From Candidatus Bathyarchaeota archaeon (GTDB lineage Archaea > Thermoproteota > Bathyarchaeia > TCS64), in the NCBI GenBank assembly GCA_002726865.1, contig PBSW01000072.1:1-15099 (forward strand): a stretch of 15,099 bases of DNA. Direction: 5' to 3'. The notes under the pieces were generated by a model that did no database searches, was not told where the DNA came from, and saw nothing but the letters and a program-made list of their open reading frames with translations. The translations under genes were made by a program, and so were the position numbers. Below, piece by piece: positions 1 to 6,368 of the stretch (position 1 is the first letter of the stretch; each line of letters opens with the position of its first letter).

Positions 1-80
1 ATCCTTATTAACTCACCTCGAGCCACTCCCACGCCCTCCAGGACGATCTTAATCGGAGTCCTAGAAACATTTTCAGCCAT
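1..80 (-). CDS. Cyclophilin-like fold protein, N-terminal fragment (runs off the left edge)
   Basis: ATG at 80-78 opens a frame with no stop to base 1, giving 26 residues that include PIKIVLEGVGVARGEL. The 'IKI-x-EGVG-A-GEL' opening resembles archaeal cyclophilin-like proteins of the TM1367/DUF369 type (Cyclophil_like); this match is from memory and rests on a short stretch. The start lies one base after the TAA stop of the ATP-grasp gene (82-84), and the upstream gene's tail offers an AAGGGA ribosome-binding site about 8 bases ahead, so the two are almost certainly cotranscribed and translationally coupled. The rest of the protein is outside the window, so neither length nor active-site residues can be checked. 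Confidence 0.55.
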   Translation of the reverse strand, partial: MAENVSRTPIKIVLEGVGVARGELIR

Positions 81-81
81 C

Positions 82-957
82 TTAGTTTCCCTTTGCAACG
101 TGTAACACGATCTTCTCTGCTACATCGATACCAGTTACTGCTTTGAGGGCCTGCCAGCCAGGCGATCCGTTAGCTTCCAATACCACCGGGCCACGAGGTG
201 TCTCCATTATGTCTACCCCTGAGTAGATAAGCCCTAGGGCATTAGTGGCTCTAACCCCAAGGGCTAAGATCTCATTGGACACTGGCTCGTCCACCATCTT
301 TCCCCCCTGGGCCACGTTGGTTTTCCACTCCCCGGGCCCCCCATACTTTATGGCTGTGGCAACTACTTCGCCCCCCACAACAAAGACACGGATGTCCCTG
401 CCAGGGTTCTCAAGGTATTCCTGAATGATGAGGGGCATACCCACCCTGCTCAACATCTTAAAGGCGTTGTGGGCGATTTCCGGGTCATCAAATCGGAGGC
501 TCCCCTTTCCCATGCTGCTGAGGATGGGCTTATAGACAGAAACCCCAATCTCCCTGCTCCGCTGGTATGCCATCTCCATGCTCTCTGTGGTGTAAGTGGT
601 CGCGATGGGTAGCCCAGCCTCAGAAAGGGCGTACTGAGTCGAGTACTTGTCCCGGGCCCTCCTTAAGCTATATGTAGGATTCACCACATGGATCCCCGAG
701 AAACTCATGTGTTCGATCATGCTAATGCGCCTCGTAAGCTGCTCACAGGTACCGGGGCCAAAGCTCCGGATAAAGCACACATCTGAATCAGTGATCTCGT
801 TTCGTCCCAGCCAAAACCGGGAAGCCTCGTTGGAGATCTCTGAGGATACGTCCATGATACTTCCCGATGTTACCTCGTGACCTAGACGGGCTGAGGTCTC
901 TTCAAGCTCAAGGCCATTGGCACTCTGTGCTCGGCCATATAGAATTAGGACCTTCAT
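82..957 (-). CDS. RimK-family ATP-grasp ligase (alpha-L-glutamate ligase-like)
   Basis: A 291-aa protein with the RimK-type ATP-grasp layout. The N-terminal domain ends near NPTYSLRRARDKYSTQYAL (93-111), the equivalent of the RimK N-x-x-S and D-K-x-x-T segment. An ATP-binding YKPILSSMGKG follows at 142-152, then QEYLE (179-183), GRDIRVFVVGG (186-196), WKTNVAQGG (211-219), a metal/ATP aspartate in GVDIME (247-252) and the metal-binding E261/N263 in LEANGSPG. Such enzymes form amide bonds between an amino-acid amine and a carboxylate using ATP. Family members include RimK, LysX/ArgX, CofF and MptN. The E-x-N-x-x-PG-W ending is closer to the glutamate-adding RimK/MptN type than to LysX, whose equivalent segment I recall as NEVNHTPEF, so the substrate is left open. 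A TATA box lies 31-39 bp upstream, giving a short leader. Length is normal and the frame intact. Confidence 0.85.
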   Translation of the reverse strand: MKVLILYGRAQSANGLELEETSARLGHEVTSGSIMDVSSEISNEASRFWLGRNEITDSDVCFIRSFGPGTCEQLTRRISMIEHMSFSGIHVVNPTYSLRRARDKYSTQYALSEAGLPIATTYTTESMEMAYQRSREIGVSVYKPILSSMGKGSLRFDDPEIAHNAFKMLSRVGMPLIIQEYLENPGRDIRVFVVGGEVVATAIKYGGPGEWKTNVAQGGKMVDEPVSNEILALGVRATNALGLIYSGVDIMETPRGPVVLEANGSPGWQALKAVTGIDVAEKIVLHVAKGN

Positions 958-987
958 GGGGTGCCCTCGATACTCAACACCCCCGGG

Positions 988-996
988 TTAATATAC
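988..996 (-). promoter_or_regulatory. TATA box for the ATP-grasp gene
   Basis: The minus strand reads GTATATTAA, centred about 35 bp before the ATG at 957. With normal archaeal spacing the transcript would start near 965 and have a leader of roughly 8 bases. No strong Shine-Dalgarno sequence would be needed. Confidence 0.5.
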
Positions 997-1038
997 TACT
1001 CGTTCGGCTCGCGCGCAATGACCCCTAATTCGCGCGCC

Positions 1039-1048
1039 TATAAATTAT
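1039..1048 (+). promoter_or_regulatory. Possible TATA box, plus strand
   Basis: TATAAATTAT precedes a GGAGGT at 1065-1070 and an AAGGAG at about 1090-1095. The predicted transcript start, near 1070, lies upstream of the small ORF at 1105. It could drive that ORF or a non-coding RNA, and nothing in the sequence decides between them. Confidence 0.35.
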
Positions 1049-1104
1049 GCGCCTTAAAGCTAATGGAGGTAAACTATGACTCATTGACAAAGGAGTAAAT
1101 ATCT

Positions 1105-1197
1105 ATGGGAATATTTTTTACAGTCAATGGTGACGAAATCCGAGATATAGAGTTACTGAGAGTCGATCTCCACGATAGGCCCACTTTGCTCTTGTAG
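1105..1197 (+). CDS. Possible 30-aa small protein
   Basis: ATG at 1105 is preceded by AAGGAG with a 9-base spacer and by a TATA-like box about 60 bp upstream, an ordered set of signals that most random short ORFs lack. The frame gives 30 residues beginning MGIFFTVNGDEI and ends at TAG (1195-1197). The next 23 codons in the same frame are open, so this could also be the 5' part of a gene broken by a stop. I recognise no family. The surrounding 958-1418 spacer holds no other coding candidate I trust, no tRNA and no clear repeat; a short ATCAC/GTGAT hairpin lies near 1299-1320. Confidence 0.25.
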   Translation: MGIFFTVNGDEIRDIELLRVDLHDRPTLLL

Positions 1198-1418
1198 ATC
1201 GCCCTAACGCGTATCCTAGACATGCGGAACCTGATCTTCGGCTCTCGAGGTCCTTGCAAAAGTCTATGAATCCTGCGCGGTCGGTGGTGTGTTAGAGGGT
1301 ATCACCTCGAGATTGGTGTGATGTAGATCCCTGACAACAGTGGACCCCGCATCGCTTTCATGCCTCTGTTTATGGGCCCAGAATGATAACTTGCGTTTGC
1401 GGATGAATGCTCATTTAA

Positions 1419-2096
1419 TCAAACTTGCCCCTCAGGGAGAGGTAAAATGTTTGTCTCTATAGGGAGACGGGGGACCTGTCCAAGGCTATGAAGGTGTGCT
1501 GTATCATTGAGTCTCTCTACTCTCCGCTCATTAAACTGAGTCTCATCGAGGACGCTTAGGCTCGCTGCGGAGGAATGAAAGGTAGTAAAGGAAAGATTGG
1601 TTTCCTCAATTCTTAACCACCAGGCAATAATGTTAACTATAGTGCCCCCATGAGAGACGATGAGGGTGGGTCGATCCTCTATAGAATTAATTTTATCCAT
1701 AAACGCTTTGATCCTACGGTAGAATTTCCTCCACGTCTCTGCCTCCGGATAGGGCTGCCAGTCCATTATAGGGTCCGATGGGCTCCTGTAGAGGTGCTTA
1801 ACTTCAGCTTTTTTTCTATTTGCTGCTACACCATTATTAAACTCTCTGAGCTCCTGGAAGGGTATCATCTCACGTCCCACCTCCTCAGCAATGATTTCAG
1901 CGGTTTGGTGAGCCCTCTTAAGGTCACTGCAGTAAAACGCATAATCGACCCCTTTAAGATCTCTTTTGAGCCTAGACGCAATTGCACGCGCTTGGTCTCT
2001 GCCGTTCTCAGTAAGGGCCACTTGTGACCAGCCTCCGGTGAGGTCGCTTATCATATGCTCTCCCTCTCCATGACGTATGAGTATTATAGTCTCCAT
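1419..2096 (-). CDS. Histidine phosphatase superfamily protein (phosphoglycerate mutase-like)
   Basis: A 225-aa enzyme that would transfer phosphate through a phosphohistidine. From the chosen ATG (2096-2094) it begins METIILIRHGEGEH, with the catalytic RHG at 8-10. It continues with a phosphate-binding arginine in CSDLKRAHQT (about 56-65), the proton-donor region QELREFNNG (81-89) and the second catalytic histidine in VSHGGT (147-152). These make it an active member of the broad-specificity PGM/SixA/CobC clan. The substrate (small phosphoester, phosphoprotein or cofactor intermediate) cannot be told. A TTG five codons upstream (2111) is an alternative start, but family members normally begin a few residues before the first beta strand, favouring the ATG. 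The last 20 residues, rich in proline and leucine, extend past the core fold. It is divergent from the zinc-ribbon gene at 2268. Confidence 0.85.
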   Translation of the reverse strand: METIILIRHGEGEHMISDLTGGWSQVALTENGRDQARAIASRLKRDLKGVDYAFYCSDLKRAHQTAEIIAEEVGREMIPFQELREFNNGVAANRKKAEVKHLYRSPSDPIMDWQPYPEAETWRKFYRRIKAFMDKINSIEDRPTLIVSHGGTIVNIIAWWLRIEETNLSFTTFHSSAASLSVLDETQFNERRVERLNDTAHLHSLGQVPRLPIETNILPLPEGQV

Positions 2097-2180
2097 CGTA
2101 GTTCCCTTCAAGTTCTCCCGTTAATCCTTACAATGGGGTCATTAGAAGTTCCATGTTAATAGCTGATACTAAGTCAAAGG

Positions 2181-2189
2181 ATTTAAAAG
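2181..2189 (+). promoter_or_regulatory. TATA box in the divergent 2097-2267 intergenic region
   Basis: ATTTAAAAG reads as a TATA element on the plus strand and, as CTTTTAAAT, on the minus strand. On the plus strand it predicts a start near 2212 for the zinc-ribbon gene. On the minus strand it predicts a start near 2158 for the phosphatase gene. It could serve one or both. Confidence 0.4.
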
Positions 2190-2267
2190 GGAGAACTACG
2201 CCTGCGTGCCCTGTGTGCAGGTTGCCGTGAGGCATTCTGGACATAACACAAAATAGGAGTGAAAGTA

Positions 2268-2438
2268 TTGGGTTATAGAGAGAGGCGCGGTGGATACGAC
2301 CGCGGCCCGCGTGAAATGACTAAAATCACGTGCTCTGATTGTGGCCAGGAAGGAGAAGTTCCTTTCAAGCCAACAGAGGGTAGGCCGGTCTACTGCCGTG
2401 AGTGCTTTGCTAAGCACAGGCCGCCAAGAAGGTTCTAA
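2268..2438 (+). CDS. Small archaeal CxxC...CxxC zinc-ribbon protein
   Basis: A 56-aa protein. The TTG at 2268 is chosen because AGGAG (2255-2259) lies 8 bases ahead of it; GTG at 2259 overlaps that site and ATG at 2316 would remove the basic N-terminus. The N-terminal arm (about 16 residues, GYRERRGGYDRGPRE) is rich in Arg and Gly. The ribbon has CSDCGQEGEVPFKP and VYCRECFAKHRP, giving Cys pairs separated by 17 residues, followed by a basic tail. This matches the conserved archaeal 'CxxC-x17-CxxC' zinc-binding family, whose role is unknown. The arginine/glycine arm and zinc ribbon suggest nucleic-acid binding, which is inference. A T-rich terminator follows at 2493. The frame is intact and has strong codon-level sense. 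The opposite-strand ORF over it is spurious. Confidence 0.85.
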   Translation: MGYRERRGGYDRGPREMTKITCSDCGQEGEVPFKPTEGRPVYCRECFAKHRPPRRF

Positions 2439-2492
2439 ATAAGCTCACACGCCGAATGGCGATCATGAGTTAAAGTCGAATCAAGATTGTAA

Positions 2493-2508
2493 TTTTTTTT
2501 CTATTTTT
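2493..2508 (+). terminator. Oligo-T terminator after the zinc-ribbon gene
   Basis: Two T runs (eight and five T) separated by CTA lie 54 bp after the stop codon of the zinc-ribbon gene. This is the usual form of an archaeal intrinsic terminator. No stem precedes it. Confidence 0.6.
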
Positions 2509-2649
2509 CCGAGTCAGTGGCTTCCCTAGATAGTATTACCAATAATAGAGATTAGGACTTCTCAACGAGACTTTTTTTGGCAATTTGGCAGGGCCGAAGT
2601 TATTCGGCCAGATTAAATGCCTGTTTACCCCACTCGTCGATTCTAGAAA

Positions 2650-3079
2650 GTCTCTAAGTATCTTGGTTTTCTTCACTCTGTTCAGTATGGTAAGCCTGGT
2701 TTGGTCTGTGATCTTCAGGAGCTGTACAGGTATCTTGTGGATGACTTTGTTGTGGGGTTCTGTCAGGGTTTGAAGGGCGGGATTTCAAGGTGAAGGTTGA
2801 GAGTGTAGCCCGGAAGAGGAAGGGTAAACGGGAGTATCTTAACGATGTTGAGACCGGTCGGATGATGGGGAAGCTGGATGAATTCTTCAGGTCTAAGGTG
2901 GATATTCCTTTAATCCGGCATGGTAAGAGGCATCGAATCGAGACTTTGATCAACGAGGAGTCCATTCTTTCCTCTCCTCTCTCAGATACTTGGCCAGCAA
3001 GAGTGCTTCGCTCGCCCTGCGAGTCTCATACTTGTCTCAGAATAGTGTTAGTACCATGGTTCTGGCGTATAACGTTTAA
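2650..3079 (+). pseudogene. cas1: Decayed C-terminal part of CRISPR integrase Cas1
   Basis: The frame starting at 2650 reads VSKYLGFLHSVQYGKPGLVC, then DLQELYRYLVDDFVVGFCQG. This is the Cas1 core segment, with the metal-ligand His of GFLH and the Asp of LVCDLQE. At about 2776-2781 a one-base deletion (GGC CGG GAT expected, GGCGGGAT present) moves the frame. The protein continues as DFKVKVESVARKRKGKREYL, an FFRSKVDIPLIRHGKRH segment and IETLINEESIL, all typical of the Cas1 C-terminal helical domain. Near 2970 a second shift would lead to LRYLASKSASLALRV and a stop at 3077; that last part is tentative. An in-frame TAG at 2644 precedes the readable part, and I cannot find the N-terminal half with the first catalytic Glu. 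No cas2, cas4 or CRISPR repeats are in the window. It is a relic, not a functional adaptation gene. Confidence 0.8.
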
Positions 3080-3441
3080 CGGGTTATACATAATCAGCTC
3101 TTGTTTGCGATGGTTGATAGGAGTCTACCAAAGAATCCTGCGCGGATATGAAGATGAGGTCAAGAGGTCTTCAATGAGTTCTAGGACCTCATATAGGGAG
3201 TAGAAGGGCGGCTACAATAGCGCGATTGCGATGTTGAATAACTTTGAACTGAGAAGGAGGACTCAGATGTTGCCCTTGATGGAGGCTCCTTGGCCTGTTG
3301 GACGTTCAGTTAGCTAATTTTACTAAGAACGGCCTGGTCTTTAAGCTCATCTTTTTGGCCTGTCAGAACCATAGCTGAGGATTAAAAGGATTTCTAAAAA
3401 GAAATAGAACCAAATGGCGTAATGAAAATCTGCTTGTAGTT
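3080..3441. other. Gene-poor stretch with decayed coding sequence
   Basis: Plus-strand reading frames here are short and broken. One runs from before 3080 to a TAG at 3201-3203 and includes QRILRGYEDEVKRSS. It continues in the same frame as KGGYNSAIAMLNNFELRRRT to a TAA near 3316. A further scrap, NGLVFKLIFLACQNHS, ends near 3375. The pattern Y-x(3)-A-x-A-M-L-N with following arginines vaguely recalls the C-terminal region of DDE transposases, but I cannot assign a family. No terminal inverted repeats were seen. I treat it as the decayed remainder of a mobile or defence region next to the cas1 relic. Confidence 0.35.
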
Positions 3442-4065
3442 CTACACTTCAAAGAAAAATACGAAAAATGCGAGGACGATGAGGATAAGGCCTGTAATCA
3501 GGTTCTCGTTGTGTTTCAGGAAATTCCACTTCATCGTTTCTATCCCCCTCCTACCGAGGGCGACCATAGTGAGGATGCCCCCTAGGGTTGCTACAACATG
3601 TATGATTGCGACAAGGGTCAGAATGCCGATTCCATCCGCCCCGGCTATTAAGAAATAACTCCCCATGGGAATGCACGGGGAGAAGAAGAGGGCAGTTGCC
3701 ATGATGGTGATCACCCGCCCCTTGGATCTGTCATTGAGGTTCGATATGTCCACTCCATGATGGTGCCCATCAGCCCTATAGTTTCTGTAGATGTATACGA
3801 GGCCGAGGAAGATGAACATCACAGGTGTAACAACTTCCATCAGTACCTCATTTGATACGGAGAGCTTGAACCCTATAATCCCCATTAGGAGTCCCAGCAG
3901 GATTGTACTTACAAGGTGAGGAATGATGATGAGGGTCGCTGCCCAGAAGGTATCCTTCGGGGACCATTTCTCGGCCCTGCTGATAAGGATCAGGGGGAGC
4001 CAGTGGTCAGGGAGGATCGCATGGGTTATACTAACGAGGAAAGCACCTGCGAGGATACTAAGCAT
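3442..4065 (-). CDS. Polytopic membrane protein, NicO/TauE-like metal or small-solute transporter
   Basis: About 207 residues with six hydrophobic segments (counting from the TTG at 4080: roughly 6-33, 45-71, 80-98, 123-147, 150-175 and 193-211). The first segment carries H20-A-x-x-P-D-H26, a histidine/acid motif like that of NicO/RcnA nickel-cobalt carriers. A short loop after segment three has three consecutive histidines (106-108), and segment four has SPCIPMG. These point to transition-metal handling or efflux, but the specific substrate is inferred, and a TauE/SafE- or DsbD-like relative is possible. The annotated start is ATG at 4065. A TTG at 4080 adds five residues, but the TATA box at 4091-4106 would place the transcript start at about 4067-4074, favouring a nearly leaderless ATG. 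No partner gene is adjacent. Confidence 0.65.
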   Translation of the reverse strand: MLSILAGAFLVSITHAILPDHWLPLILISRAEKWSPKDTFWAATLIIIPHLVSTILLGLLMGIIGFKLSVSNEVLMEVVTPVMFIFLGLVYIYRNYRADGHHHGVDISNLNDRSKGRVITIMATALFFSPCIPMGSYFLIAGADGIGILTLVAIIHVVATLGGILTMVALGRRGIETMKWNFLKHNENLITGLILIVLAFFVFFFEV

Positions 4066-4090
4066 GTCAACAAGTTTCAATAGAGTCCTG

Positions 4091-4106
4091 ATATATATTT
4101 TTATAT
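4091..4106 (-). promoter_or_regulatory. TATA box for the membrane-protein gene
   Basis: The minus strand reads ATATAAAAATATATAT, a strong TATA element 26-41 bp before the ATG at 4065. It argues for that ATG over the upstream TTG at 4080. The element is AT-symmetric and could also fire to the right, but no convincing gene begins within 100 bp on the plus strand. Confidence 0.55.
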
Positions 4107-4255
4107 GGATAGGGTTGCGAGGTTGGTCCCATACATATCATCCCTTTGACATCGATAGTGGAAACCCTCTCCTACTTGGTGAAGTTGCAGACCTAGAAAC
4201 AGACACCACGGGCACAACCAGTAGACTATTGAAGTCATAATGGGAAAAGAAATGC

Positions 4256-5341
4256 ATGTCTCTCAAGTTTCTCAAGAAGACCTTCGTGGAGCTCGTCGGC
4301 GTGGACTCCCCCTATGGTTTTGAGGAGCCTATGATCCGACACTTCAAGGAGACAATAGCCTCGTATGTAGATGAGGTGCTAGAGACCTCTCGGGGGAATG
4401 TCTTTGGAATCCAGCACGGCAAGGACGATGATGCGCCTACAATTGCCTTAGCGGCCCACATGGATCAGGTGGGCTTTGTCGTCTTCAATATTAATGAAAG
4501 AGGCTTCATTAGGTTTAGGAAGGTGGGGGGAGCCTCTAACCGAGCGATCCAGGGGCAGCAGGTCCGTTTAGTCACGGAGAAAGGGCCCGTTCTTGGCGTC
4601 ATCGGGGTCAAACCTGGGCATGTTACCCCTCCATCCGAGACGAACATAGTCCCTGGGATCCAGGAGATGTACATAGATATAGGCGTCTGGAGCCGGGAAG
4701 AAGCCGAGGAGATAGGGGTAAGAGTAGGAACCCCGATAGTGTTCAACGCTAGGCCACTAGAGCTCGCCAACGATCTCATCACAAGCCCAGCTGTGGATGA
4801 TAAAACTGGGCTTGCAGTGCTCATCGCTGTCGCAAAGTCCCTCAAAGAAGAGGCAGTACCAGCCACAATCTACTATATCGGCACCGTGGAGGAAGAGGGG
4901 GGCCTTAGGGGGGCGGCAGTGGCTCTCCACGACCTTGATGTCGACGTTGCGGTGGCAGTGGACACGGCGCCCTCCGGTTGGCAGCCCGATATCAACATGA
5001 AGGACATTGTTTATGAGGTGGGAAAAGGGCCAGCCATCCACCTTGGGGAGATGGGGAGAAAAAGCACCTGGATCTACCATCCACGGGTGAGAGGGTGGCT
5101 CATCGATTCGGCGGACGCCGAAGGCATCCCATATCAGTCGAGCTTCCAGCTCGGGGGGACAGACGCCTCGGCAATGGCCCAAACCCGGGGAGGCATTCCA
5201 ACGACGACGGTGGGTATTCCCCGGAGGTATTCCCACAGTCCAGTGGAGACCTTTGATCTCAAAGACATGGATAACCTTGTCAAGATCTTGGTCGCGGCTC
5301 TTCGTGGGCTCAAGCCAGGCTTTAATCTGTTAAGAAGTTGA
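4256..5341 (+). CDS. M42 family metallo-aminopeptidase (tetrahedral TET type)
   Basis: A 361-aa cytosolic peptidase that removes N-terminal residues from oligopeptides, normally as a dodecameric tetrahedron using two Zn or Co ions. The full M42 ligand set is present: H68 in AAHMDQVGF, D182 in AVDDKTGLAV, catalytic E213 and ligand E214 in GTVEEEGGLRGA, D236 in AVDTAPSG, and H327 in RYSHSPVETF. The bridging motif is usually DDR; here it is DDK. The C-terminal part keeps the GGTDASAMAQT segment at 300-310, which is typical for the fold. The start is ATG 4256; a nearby ATG at 4252 is out of frame. No strong Shine-Dalgarno or TATA box is evident upstream. The gene stands alone, consistent with a housekeeping role in peptide recycling after the proteasome. 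Length is normal. Confidence 0.92.
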   Translation: MSLKFLKKTFVELVGVDSPYGFEEPMIRHFKETIASYVDEVLETSRGNVFGIQHGKDDDAPTIALAAHMDQVGFVVFNINERGFIRFRKVGGASNRAIQGQQVRLVTEKGPVLGVIGVKPGHVTPPSETNIVPGIQEMYIDIGVWSREEAEEIGVRVGTPIVFNARPLELANDLITSPAVDDKTGLAVLIAVAKSLKEEAVPATIYYIGTVEEEGGLRGAAVALHDLDVDVAVAVDTAPSGWQPDINMKDIVYEVGKGPAIHLGEMGRKSTWIYHPRVRGWLIDSADAEGIPYQSSFQLGGTDASAMAQTRGGIPTTTVGIPRRYSHSPVETFDLKDMDNLVKILVAALRGLKPGFNLLRS

Positions 5342-5594
5342 GTTTGAGGCTAATCCTAAGTAATCATCGTGTGATAGATGAAGGTATCGTTGAGAGGAAC
5401 TGGACTCTAGTAGAGTATGGGTGTATCGTCTTAACTGGGTTCTAGGAACACTTCTGTTGTAGGGTCTCTTCGCTAGCTGAGTGTCCTCTAAGAGTCGCCA
5501 TATTATAGAGGGGAGAGGAACTCCTTTCTCTCTAAAACTCCCGTATCTCGCCACAGTCAACGTCTGAGGCTAGTTCATTGGGGACCACGCACGG

Positions 5595-5602
5595 TTATAA
5601 GG
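5595..5602 (+). promoter_or_regulatory. TATA box for the thioredoxin-fold gene
   Basis: TTATAAGG is centred about 27 bp before the GTG at 5626, so the transcript should begin at or next to the start codon (leaderless). The rest of the 5342-5625 spacer contains no gene I recognise; a 76-codon minus-strand frame there looks random. Confidence 0.55.
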
Positions 5603-5625
5603 TAGCGAAGTGGATCAAATGAGAA

Positions 5626-6228
5626 GTGATCAATTTGGGCAATAGACCTGCATATCTCGATATCAGGAGCGAGTTCTGGCGGGAGCTCTTCAATAAGGCC
5701 TTGGAGTACGAGGCGTACCTCGCGGATAACAAATCGGAGCACATCAAGAGATGGCGTGACTCCGAGGCGAGGATCCCAGATCTCAGTAAGAGGCAGTTAA
5801 ATTGCCTTCGAGGATATAGCCGAAATCTGAACGTCCTGGTCTACAGCGGTATATGGTGTGGGGACTGTTCTCGACAGGGTCCACTACTGAAGGTCATCGC
5901 TGATGCCTGCGGAGATGATGTCAAACTCAGGTTCATCGACCGGGAGACCTCCACGGATCTCAAGGACGAGCTCAGGATAGTGGGGGCAACTCGGGTGCCC
6001 ATTGTAGTGTTTTTTTCAGAGGACTTTTGGGAGATAGCTAGGTTCGGGGAGCGCACCCTCAGCATCTATAGGGCCAAGGCAGCAAGGGATATCGGGAGAA
6101 AATTTGACGCCGGGATCCTGAGCCCTAAAGCAAGAGAGAGAGAGCTTGCTGAATGGACAGACATCTTCGAGCGGGTCCTCATTATGCTCCGGCTCTCACC
6201 TCCCCTTAGGAAAAAATATGGGGACTAA
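5626..6228 (+). CDS. Thioredoxin-fold protein with WCGDC active site
   Basis: A 200-aa protein with a helical N-terminal extension (1-65) ahead of a thioredoxin domain. LNVLVYSGIWCGDCSRQGPL (68-87) carries the redox pair C78 and C81. The cis-proline loop ATRVPIVVFF is at 121-130 (P125), followed by a charged helical C-terminus. There is no signal peptide or membrane segment, so it is expected in the cytoplasm as a disulfide reductase or as an electron donor. The WCGDC motif differs from WCGPC of ordinary thioredoxin. The start is GTG at 5626, supported by a TATA box 27 bp upstream; the nearby ATG at 5619 runs into a stop. A hairpin with a short T run follows at 6256-6280. The native partner is not indicated by the neighbours. 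Confidence 0.8.
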   Translation: MINLGNRPAYLDIRSEFWRELFNKALEYEAYLADNKSEHIKRWRDSEARIPDLSKRQLNCLRGYSRNLNVLVYSGIWCGDCSRQGPLLKVIADACGDDVKLRFIDRETSTDLKDELRIVGATRVPIVVFFSEDFWEIARFGERTLSIYRAKAARDIGRKFDAGILSPKARERELAEWTDIFERVLIMLRLSPPLRKKYGD

Positions 6229-6235
6229 CTAGGAT

Positions 6236-6251
6236 TATTACCGCGGTAATA
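6236..6251. repeat. 16-bp perfect palindrome TATTACCGCGGTAATA
   Basis: A gap-free palindrome just after the stop of the thioredoxin-fold gene and about 118 bp before the MFS start. It is a candidate operator for a homodimeric regulator. No second copy was seen in the window. Confidence 0.6.
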
Positions 6252-6255
6252 TTTC

Positions 6256-6280
6256 CAGCTCCATATGGGAGCTGTCTTTT
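6256..6280 (+). terminator. Hairpin plus T run after the thioredoxin-fold gene
   Basis: CAGCTCC (6256-6262) pairs with GGAGCTG (6268-6274) across a five-base loop and is followed by TCTTTT. This arrangement resembles a factor-independent terminator for the gene ending at 6228. Because it is almost a palindrome it might also be a protein-binding site. Confidence 0.5.
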
Positions 6281-6306
6281 CTGAAAATTCTCAGCGCGCG
6301 CGATAC

Positions 6307-6333
6307 AATTTAATAGAAAGAATAGTGCACTAT
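6307..6333 (+). promoter_or_regulatory. MFS promoter: TATA-like box and overlapping operator candidate
   Basis: AATTTAATA (6307-6315) is a TATA-like element that would place the transcript start near 6338, about 31 bases before the MFS ATG. The 12-bp perfect palindrome ATAGTGCACTAT (6322-6333) lies between it and that start, where bound repressor would block RNA polymerase. No regulator gene is adjacent. Confidence 0.45.
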
Positions 6334-6368
6334 CGTGATTTGCACACGCTGTTGAGATTTAATTCAAA

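Noticed and set aside
82..957. Naming the ATP-grasp gene lysX or argX
   Set aside because: Its C-terminal motif is EANGSPGW rather than the NEVNHTPEF type I associate with LysX/ArgX, and no lysW-like carrier gene is in the window.
1318..1370. C/D-box-like sRNA (GTGATGT followed by CTGA)
   Set aside because: C box is imperfect and no convincing C'/D pair follows at the right spacing.
2196..2417. 73-aa minus-strand frame
   Set aside because: It covers the plus-strand zinc-ribbon gene, whose Cys motifs and ribosome-binding site are convincing; the minus frame has no recognisable features.
2592..2609. 7-bp hairpin GGCCGAA-GTTA-TTCGGCC as a regulatory element
   Set aside because: It sits in decayed sequence just before the cas1 relic with no T run or gene start, so a role is not supported.
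2440..3440. A CRISPR array near the cas1 relic
   Set aside because: No regularly spaced repeats of 20-40 bp were seen on reading the region.
4105..4240. Possible coding remnant or leader peptide before the M42 gene
   Set aside because: Frames are short, without initiation signals or recognisable motifs.
5330..5560. 76-aa minus-strand frame after the M42 gene
   Set aside because: Overlaps the M42 stop, has no initiation signals and no recognisable domain.
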